Positions 1-5,618 of a DNA stretch of 8,557 bases are shown here, piece after piece (position 1 is the stretch's first letter; every line of letters begins with the position of its first letter). This DNA comes from an uncultured Rhodospirillales bacterium (GTDB lineage Bacteria > Pseudomonadota > Alphaproteobacteria > CALMVH01). The stretch covers positions 1 to 8,557 of the forward strand of contig CALMVH010000247.1 in the NCBI GenBank assembly GCA_937873165.1, in the 5' to 3' direction. The translations under genes and the position numbers were made by a program. The notes beneath the pieces are model-generated. The model had not been told where the DNA came from and did no database searches. It saw nothing but the letters and a program-made list of their open reading frames with translations.

Positions 1-320
1 TCCTCGACGACCGCAGGCTGGGCGTCGAGTTCCCCTATGCCGACAAGGATTGCGCGGTCGAGGGCGGAACGTGCAAATGCGCCGCCATGGGGCGGCTGCG
101 CAACCGCAAAAGCGTGCTGATCGGTGACGGCATTTCCGACTTCTGCACGGCGGGCGCCGCCGATTTCGTGTTCGCAAAGGGTCAATTGGCCGCGCATTGC
201 CGCAGCGAGGGCATCCCGCACCAGGCTTTCGAAACCTTTGCGGAACTAACGCCCCTGCTGGGTCGCGTATCCGGCGACGGCAGCGAACTGGCCGCTTTGG
301 CCGGGGCGCACGCGGCATGA
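1..320 (+). CDS. HAD-family phosphatase, MtnX-like (5' end outside window)
   Basis: Only the C-terminal 105 residues are visible, read in frame from base 3 to the TGA at 318-320. The core motif IGDGISDFC fits HAD motif IV (GDGxxD), which carries acidic residues that help bind Mg2+. It is followed by GAADFVFAKGQLAAHC and EGIPH, the pattern I associate with MtnX-like HAD-IB phosphatases; MtnX itself removes phosphate from a methionine-salvage intermediate. A Cys-rich stretch (GGTCKC) precedes the motif, as in some members. The nucleophile DxD motif would lie upstream of the window, so activity cannot be judged here. The stop codon overlaps the purB start (ATGA, 317-320), which suggests translational coupling. 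The HAD-superfamily call is firm; the precise substrate is inference, and another small phosphate ester is equally possible. Confidence 0.8.
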   Translation, partial: LDDRRLGVEFPYADKDCAVEGGTCKCAAMGRLRNRKSVLIGDGISDFCTAGAADFVFAKGQLAAHCRSEGIPHQAFETFAELTPLLGRVSGDGSELAALAGAHAA

Positions 321-1669
321 TCCCTCGCTACAGCCGGCCTGCGATGGCATCCATTTGGGAAGCGCAGAACCGTTTCCACATCTGGCTGGAGATCGAGACC
401 CTCGCAGCCGAGGCCATGGCGTCGCTGGGCACGATCCCGCCCGAAGCCGCCGCCGCAATCCGCGAGCGGGGCAACTTCGATCCCGCGCGCATCGAGGAAA
501 TCGAGCAGGAGGTGAAGCACGACGTGATCGCGTTCCTGACCAGCGTGACCGAGCATGTGGGCGAGGAAGCCCGCTTCCTGCACCAGGGCATGACGTCATC
601 GGACGTACTGGATACCGGCTTCGGCATCCAGTTGATGCAGGCGGCCGACCTGCTGCTGCAGGGCATCGACAAGGTGATGGAAGCGCTGCGCCGCCGCGCG
701 CTGGAATACAAATACGTGCCGACCATCGGCCGCAGCCACGGCATCCATGCGGAGCCGACGACCTTTGGGTTAAAGCTGGCAGGTCACTACGCCGCCTTTG
801 CGCGCGCCCGCACACGGCTGCTGGCGGCGCGCGCGGAGGTCGCGGTGTGCGCCATCTCCGGACCCGTCGGCACCTTTGCCTCCGTCGACCCGCGCGTGGA
901 GGCGCATGTGGCCAGCGCGTTGGGACTGGCGGTCGAGCCCGTCTCCACCCAGGTCATCCCGCGCGACCGGCATGCCCTGTATTTTGCCGTGCTGGGCGTA
1001 GTGGCAGGATCGCTCGAGAACCTGGCCACCGAAGTGCGGCACCTGCAGCGCAGCGAAGTGCGCGAAGCGGAGGAATATTTCTCGCCCGGCCAGAAGGGCT
1101 CCTCATCCATGCCGCACAAGCGCAACCCCGTGCTGTCGGAGAACCTGACGGGCCTTGCCCGCATCGTGCGCGCGGCGGTCAACCCAGCGATGGAGAACAT
1201 CACGCTGTGGCACGAGCGCGACATCTCGCATTCCTCGGTGGAGCGCGTGTTCGGCCCGGACGCCACCATCGCGCTGGACTTCGCACTGGACCGCGCAGCG
1301 GGACTGATTGCGGACATGGTGATCTACCCCGACGCCATGCAGAAGAACCTCGATCTGTATGGAGGCCTCGTCTACTCGCAGCGCGTCCTGTTGGCCCTGA
1401 CGCAGGCCGGCATGAGCCGCGAGGATGCCTACCGTGCCGTGCAGCGCAATGCCATGAAGGTGTGGGACGATCCCGCTGCCGTGGAGGGCGAACCGGCCTT
1501 CCTGCGCCACCTGAAGGCAGACCCTGCCATCGCCACCCTGCTGAACCCCTACGCCTTGGCGGAGCTGTTCGACCCGGCGTGGTACATGCGGCATGTCGAT
1601 CTGGTGTTTGACAGGGTCTTCGTTGGGGTCGAGCATGACAAGGATGCAAGACTGTCCTCTGCCTGCTAA
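317..1669 (+). CDS. purB: Adenylosuccinate lyase
   Basis: This 450-residue cytoplasmic enzyme performs two beta-eliminations that release fumarate: SAICAR to AICAR in de novo purine synthesis, and adenylosuccinate to AMP. The start at 317 is chosen because MIPRYSRP is the standard beginning of the family; the longer open frame back to 197 runs through the upstream gene. The fumarate-lyase signature GSSSMPHKRNP lies at residues 261-271. Residues known to matter in the Bacillus subtilis enzyme appear at the same numbers: His68 (VKHDV), His89 (LHQ), His141 (GRSHG), Lys268 and Glu275. TSSD at 93-96 is also intact. The length is normal for the short bacterial PurB type. The tail after VFDRVFVG, ending DARLSSAC, looks like a non-conserved extension. 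The gene overlaps the upstream phosphatase by 4 bp and converges on the ATPase gene. Confidence 0.97.
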   Translation: MIPRYSRPAMASIWEAQNRFHIWLEIETLAAEAMASLGTIPPEAAAAIRERGNFDPARIEEIEQEVKHDVIAFLTSVTEHVGEEARFLHQGMTSSDVLDTGFGIQLMQAADLLLQGIDKVMEALRRRALEYKYVPTIGRSHGIHAEPTTFGLKLAGHYAAFARARTRLLAARAEVAVCAISGPVGTFASVDPRVEAHVASALGLAVEPVSTQVIPRDRHALYFAVLGVVAGSLENLATEVRHLQRSEVREAEEYFSPGQKGSSSMPHKRNPVLSENLTGLARIVRAAVNPAMENITLWHERDISHSSVERVFGPDATIALDFALDRAAGLIADMVIYPDAMQKNLDLYGGLVYSQRVLLALTQAGMSREDAYRAVQRNAMKVWDDPAAVEGEPAFLRHLKADPAIATLLNPYALAELFDPAWYMRHVDLVFDRVFVGVEHDKDARLSSAC

Positions 1670-1796
1670 GGTGCGACAGTCCCAGTACATTATCTGGTGG
1701 ATTTGAACTGCCTGATAGAATTCACCGCGTCAGCACTTTGACTCATCGATACTGATATCGCATTTTATGGTGATGCCTGTAGGGATTAATTACTAC
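1670..1796. other. Convergent intergenic region, housekeeping/pilus-cluster boundary
   Basis: This 127-bp stretch between the stop codons of purB (+) and the ATPase gene (-) has no credible ORF and is visibly AT-richer than its flanks. It should contain the transcription ends of both genes. The only short stem candidate is CGATA/TATCG at 1747-1751 and 1756-1760 with a 4-base loop; it is short, AT-rich and lacks a run of T, so no terminator is called. No integrase, tRNA or repeat marking an insertion is visible. Confidence 0.6.
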
Positions 1797-3413
1797 TCAG
1801 GCATGTCCTCCGATCATCTTGTCAATGCCGCCCTTGCGTGATTTCTGGAGTTCCATTTCCTTCATCAAGAGCTCGATGCCTTCCAGTTCCTCGTCCTGGT
1901 TGTCGAGTTCGGACTGGAACACGCGGTAGACTTCTTCGGCGGTGGTCAGGCCCTGCTTGATCTTGCCTATGGCGTCGGAAACCATGGAGGGCCACCAGCG
2001 CTCGCCGTTGGTCGCGCGCTCCACCTCGCCCTCGTTGCGGAACAGGGCGCATTCGGCCACCACGGTACGGCCCGCGTAGCCGGTGAACAGGCAGGTCTCG
2101 CAGCCGTCGCCCTTGCAGCTGGCGCAAACGGTTCGCACCAGGCGCTGCACCATCACGCCGCGCAGCAAAGGCTTCAGATCGTAGTCGGAAACACCCAGCG
2201 AGCGCAGGCGGCCCATGGCACCGCGCACCGTGCCGGTGTGCAGCGTGGCCAGAACCAGGTGGCCCGTTTCGGCGGCGCGCAGGGTCAGCTTGGCTGTCTC
2301 GATATCGCGCACCTCGCCCAGCATGATCACGTCCGGGTCGGCACGCATGAAGGCGCGCAGCGCGAAGGCGAAATCGAGGCCGACGATCGGGTTGACGTTC
2401 ACCTGGCCCACATAAGGAATGCGGTATTCGACCGGGTCCTCGACCGTACGGATGGCCTTGCCGAAGCGGTCCATTTCGCGCACCGTGGCGTTCAGCGTCG
2501 TGGTCTTGCCCGAACCCGTTGCGCCGCAGATCAGGCACAGGCCGAACGGATAGTTCGTGGCCGCCCGCCAGTTGTTGATCTGCGTGATGCCCAGCTCCGC
2601 CAGCGAGCGCTGCGCCTTGTCGGGATCGAGCAACCGGATCACGATGACTTCGCCGTTGACCGTCGGCACCGTCGCGACGCGCAGATCGACCAGCCGGTTG
2701 CGGAACTCCATGGTGAAGCCGCCATCCTGCGGGATACGGGTTTCCACCTGATCCATGCGGCTGCGGTCCTTGATCTGCGCCGCCAGTACGCCGAACTGCT
2801 CCAGGCTGCCTTCGTGTATGATCTTGCGAATGCCGAGGTGGCGGAAGAACACCGTGTAGCTGCGCAGGCGCGGTTCGATGTGGATATCCGAAGCGCCCAC
2901 TAAGATGGCCTTCTTCATGATCATCTCGATGATTTCCGCGTCGTCCTCGACCTTGTCCATGGCGGACTCGTCGTTTTCGCGATTGATGCCTTCGATGAAG
3001 TTCGAAAGGTCGCCGGGCGACAGCGAAACGAAGACCAGTGTCTTGTCAGGGTAGTACCGCTGCGCGATTTCGCGCACCACTGTCTCGTTCGCCAAGGTGG
3101 AAAGGTAGACGTTCTGCGCGGTTTCGGCCGACACAACGATGTTGTATTCGGCCAGCAAATCGTGCGGGATGCGGGCGTTGAACGCCTTTTCGAACACGAT
3201 GTATTCGGGCGACAGCTTCAGGATGGCCTTGACCAGATCGGCGTAGCGCAGGAAGCCGTTGCGCACCAGGATGTTGCCGATGCGCTCGCCGGTGATCCGG
3301 CTTTCCATCACGGCGGCCTCGACCGCCTCGCGATCCGCCAGGCCCTGCTCGACGAGATAATCGCCGATGCGAACGTTGCCGGCGATGCCGATCTGGGGAA
3401 TTTCGAGTTCCAT
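1797..3413 (-). CDS. Type IV pilus / type II secretion assembly ATPase (PilB/GspE family)
   Basis: This 538-residue protein is a cytoplasmic hexameric motor ATPase that powers addition of pilin subunits at the inner membrane. An MshEN-like N-domain spans about residues 15-115, with RIGDYLVEQG at 15-24 and RIGNILVRNG at 44-53. A GspE-type N2 region with SDIHIEP (175-181) follows. The ATPase core has Walker A GATGSGKT (297-304), the Asp box VEDPVEY (324-330), Walker B with GEVRD (366-370; catalytic Glu367) and the His box ATLHT (389-393). A Cys4 zinc motif (Cys430, 433, 438, 441) is unusually compact, and GYAGRT follows it. The AGGAG ribosome site at 3423-3427 supports this start. It is the last gene of the minus-strand cluster, downstream of pilin-like genes, which favours a pilus or secretion assembly motor over a retraction PilT, as do the N-domain and Cys4 motif. 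PilB, GspE and the plasmid-type PilQ cannot be separated here. Confidence 0.93.
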   Translation of the reverse strand: MELEIPQIGIAGNVRIGDYLVEQGLADREAVEAAVMESRITGERIGNILVRNGFLRYADLVKAILKLSPEYIVFEKAFNARIPHDLLAEYNIVVSAETAQNVYLSTLANETVVREIAQRYYPDKTLVFVSLSPGDLSNFIEGINRENDESAMDKVEDDAEIIEMIMKKAILVGASDIHIEPRLRSYTVFFRHLGIRKIIHEGSLEQFGVLAAQIKDRSRMDQVETRIPQDGGFTMEFRNRLVDLRVATVPTVNGEVIVIRLLDPDKAQRSLAELGITQINNWRAATNYPFGLCLICGATGSGKTTTLNATVREMDRFGKAIRTVEDPVEYRIPYVGQVNVNPIVGLDFAFALRAFMRADPDVIMLGEVRDIETAKLTLRAAETGHLVLATLHTGTVRGAMGRLRSLGVSDYDLKPLLRGVMVQRLVRTVCASCKGDGCETCLFTGYAGRTVVAECALFRNEGEVERATNGERWWPSMVSDAIGKIKQGLTTAEEVYRVFQSELDNQDEELEGIELLMKEMELQKSRKGGIDKMIGGHA

Positions 3414-3422
3414 GCTGCGAGG

Positions 3423-3427
3423 CTCCT
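3423..3427 (-). promoter_or_regulatory. Ribosome binding site of the ATPase gene
   Basis: AGGAG on the minus strand lies 9 bases before the ATG at 3413. It supports the chosen start, which leaves the MshEN-like domain complete. Confidence 0.7.
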
Positions 3428-3497
3428 GTCCGCTACGGCTGTCCGTTCTGGAGCTACCCTGGCATGGACGTGGTTAATAAAGCGCTGCGCGATGTAG

Positions 3498-3525
3498 ATT
3501 ATAAATCACGGGGTACAGGTTCCAT
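3498..3525 (-). promoter_or_regulatory. Possible promoter before the ATPase gene
   Basis: Read on the minus strand, 3503-3498 is a perfect TATAAT, beginning just after the stop codon of the 687-residue gene. A weak -35 candidate, ATGGAA at 3525-3520 (3 of 6 matches to TTGACA), sits 16 bases upstream, inside the end of that gene. The predicted start would be about 80 bases before the ATPase ATG. A perfect -10 is uncommon by chance in such GC-rich DNA, but the weak -35 keeps this tentative. It would allow ATPase expression separate from the pilin-like genes. Confidence 0.3.
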
Positions 3526-5569
3526 AGAAGTTCAGGCTGATCCCCATCACGGACTCGATGTTCACCAGATCACGCACGCCGCGCTCGAACGTCGCCGGAT
3601 CGACATAACCGATCAATGTATTCTGCGGTATCGTGCCACCAGCGTACTGGGCTGCTGAATAGACCTGGGGATCGTTGATCGGGCTTTTTGCGGGACTGAT
3701 ATAAGCGGCTGCCGTGGTGTCGATGCTGTTCGTCGGATTGGTGATCGACCCCACCATCGGCTGATATCCTGCCTGAACGGCCGGGAATACTGGGTATCCG
3801 GCGTAGGCCGCCGGCAGGGTGCTGGCGCTGCTGTAAACAGGAACATTCAGGCGATTTCCCAGTGCTGTCAGGTTTGAGGGGTCCTGCACGACACCCTTCA
3901 AAAACAGGCATGGGTACCCGCTGCCGTTCACCATGCTTCCCACCCCGGTAAATTCTCCCTCCGACATCCCGATCGCGCCCCCACTGACGCCGCTGGTGGT
4001 AAGCGTACCGTCGAGGGCCAGCTTGGAACCCCGGATGAAGACACCATAGGGCATCGATCCGGCGATCGTGGCTTTTCCGGCGATGCTGGCCGAGGAGCCG
4101 CTATAGAGGTCCAGGCCGGCGGTGTTGTTGCTCGTCGCTGCCCCTCCGGACAATTGCATCGTACCGTTCACCGTCAAGGCGCTGTTGTACAGGTATACGT
4201 TGTCGTTGGGATTGCTGACCGAAAGCGTGGCGTTCCCCGACACGTTCAACGAGCTTGTCAGCATCGAGACCGGATAAGTCGTCGAGCTTGCCGAAGTCGT
4301 GAACGCGTAACTGGCCGAACCCTGCGCGTCGAAGCTGAAGCGCGACATCGTTCCGCTCAAAGGGCTGTCGACAAAGGTGGAGCCGCTGCCGCCTGCGGTC
4401 CAGTCGTAGAACTCGACGGTTGAATTGATTGCGGTCAGAGTCGTGCGCACGAAGTTCGCGTTCTGCACCGATAAGGTCGTCCCGGTGACGCTCAGAGGCG
4501 TACCGACGGTACTCGCCGTATAGGTTACGTTCTTTAGCAGCAGCGGCTTGAACGCAGTCAGGCTGCTCGCGGCGTTCAGGTTCACGTTGATGAACGACGT
4601 TGCCGTGGTCAGCGTAAGGGTGCCGCTCAAAGAGACTGTGGCGGGCGCGGTGGCGCCCGGAACCGTTCCGATCATCAGGCTGGTGTTCTCGCCCTGGGCC
4701 ACTGCCCGCACCATTTCGGCATTCAGGGTGTTGGCCGTCGTGAAGCTGCCCCCGCTTGCCAGGTATATGTTCGTTTGCCGAGGCTGCAGCGACTGCCACA
4801 GGTTCAGGGCCGCATCCAGCGTCGTGGGATTGTTGGCATCGCGGCCCGTGCCGTCGCTGGTCGCAGGGACGCTGCCGTTCGGCACGACGTACAAATCGGC
4901 TCGGTCGCTGGCGGCGACGACGCGTTGTATCCATGGAAAGCCCGCCGCCACCGCGCGCACCGATCCGCCGGGCACTGTGATCGAGGTGCCGGATATTGCG
5001 ATCTTGCTGCAATCGGGGATCGATTGCCCGGGGCCGAGCGCGGACACGACGAAGGCGACGTAACCCGCCTGCGCTCCGGCTGAATTGGAGGCATTCAGGC
5101 TGGCGGGCGTATTGCTGATGACATACGCAATGTTGGACGTTGCAGCGCCCGTGTAGGTACCGACGTTGTAACTCGCGCCGCTGGGCGATTGCACCGTGCT
5201 CGACCCGATATTGTCGTAGGTGTCTCCGGCAAGTCCCGATGTCTGGGTTTGGGAAACGGGGCAATAGAGATACGGCTGTCCCCAAGGAGCCGTGGCGATC
5301 GATCCCAGCGAGGCGGGTAGTTGCATGTAGGTGTGCCCTGCATTGTCGCTGGCGTTGACGCCGAGGGGGGCAAACACGACGCCGCCATTGGCACCGGGGC
5401 TGAGTGCCAGCAGGCTGGCGCGCAAGGCGGAAACTGCCGCCTCCAGGCGGATCGTATTTTCCTGGGCATACGTCGTCTGCTTCGTGGCAATCGTGAAGTT
5501 CAGGAAGGCGTATCCCGCCGCTGCCGCAAGCGCGATGGCGATCACGCCGTAGATCATGACGCTGATCAT
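3506..5569 (-). CDS. Pilin-like protein with beta-helix passenger (paralogue 2)
   Basis: The function of this 687-residue protein is not known; it appears to be an exported, pilin-like surface protein. Residues 2-26 form a hydrophobic helix (IYGVIAIAL core), followed by an amphipathic stretch to about 56, as in type IV pilins. PWGQPYLYC (95-103) recalls the PWGxPY motif of major pseudopilins. DGTGRDANNPTTLDAAL, then TNIYLASGG (239-274), matches the opening of many right-handed parallel beta-helix proteins; Ser/Thr/Asn/Gly-rich rungs such as NSALTVNGTMQLSGG follow to about 560. The C-terminal block SPINDPQVY...FERG...LNFYGTC is shared with the neighbouring paralogue. Its four cysteines (103, 187, 554, 685) all match the paralogue. 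The start is fixed by AGGAG five bases upstream, with no alternative start nearby. It begins 49 bp after the paralogue ends. No charged leader or Glu5 is present. An adhesive tip or minor pilin is inference; no catalytic motif is seen. Confidence 0.85.
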   Translation of the reverse strand: MISVMIYGVIAIALAAAAGYAFLNFTIATKQTTYAQENTIRLEAAVSALRASLLALSPGANGGVVFAPLGVNASDNAGHTYMQLPASLGSIATAPWGQPYLYCPVSQTQTSGLAGDTYDNIGSSTVQSPSGASYNVGTYTGAATSNIAYVISNTPASLNASNSAGAQAGYVAFVVSALGPGQSIPDCSKIAISGTSITVPGGSVRAVAAGFPWIQRVVAASDRADLYVVPNGSVPATSDGTGRDANNPTTLDAALNLWQSLQPRQTNIYLASGGSFTTANTLNAEMVRAVAQGENTSLMIGTVPGATAPATVSLSGTLTLTTATSFINVNLNAASSLTAFKPLLLKNVTYTASTVGTPLSVTGTTLSVQNANFVRTTLTAINSTVEFYDWTAGGSGSTFVDSPLSGTMSRFSFDAQGSASYAFTTSASSTTYPVSMLTSSLNVSGNATLSVSNPNDNVYLYNSALTVNGTMQLSGGAATSNNTAGLDLYSGSSASIAGKATIAGSMPYGVFIRGSKLALDGTLTTSGVSGGAIGMSEGEFTGVGSMVNGSGYPCLFLKGVVQDPSNLTALGNRLNVPVYSSASTLPAAYAGYPVFPAVQAGYQPMVGSITNPTNSIDTTAAAYISPAKSPINDPQVYSAAQYAGGTIPQNTLIGYVDPATFERGVRDLVNIESVMGISLNFYGTCTP

Positions 5570-5574
5570 GCGAA

Positions 5575-5579
5575 CTCCT
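5575..5579 (-). promoter_or_regulatory. Ribosome binding site of pilin-like paralogue 2
   Basis: AGGAG on the minus strand, 5 bases before the ATG at 5569. The same motif and spacing precede the paralogue at 7646, so both short-leader starts are supported. Confidence 0.75.
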
Positions 5580-5618
5580 GTGCTTGGGGCTGCTTTGTGG
5601 GGAAAACTTCGTGCATCG

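Noticed and set aside
197..316. 40-residue N-terminal extension of purB in the open frame
   Set aside because: It overlaps the upstream phosphatase in another frame, and the family's standard N-terminus begins at the ATG at 317.
355..1611. 418-residue open frame overlapping purB on the same strand
   Set aside because: An Arg/Gly/Pro/Ala-rich shadow of a GC-rich gene; purB explains this DNA with intact catalytic residues.
1747..1804. Short inverted repeats (1747-1760, and 1773-1779 with 1798-1804) as terminators
   Set aside because: Stems of 5 and 7 bp, with low GC in the first and an 18-base loop in the second, which also overlaps the ATPase stop; neither has a proper T-run.
4101..5285. 394-residue minus-strand frame inside the 687-residue gene
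   Set aside because: A low-complexity Arg/Gln-rich shadow frame; the real gene has a ribosome site, a paralogue and conserved motifs.
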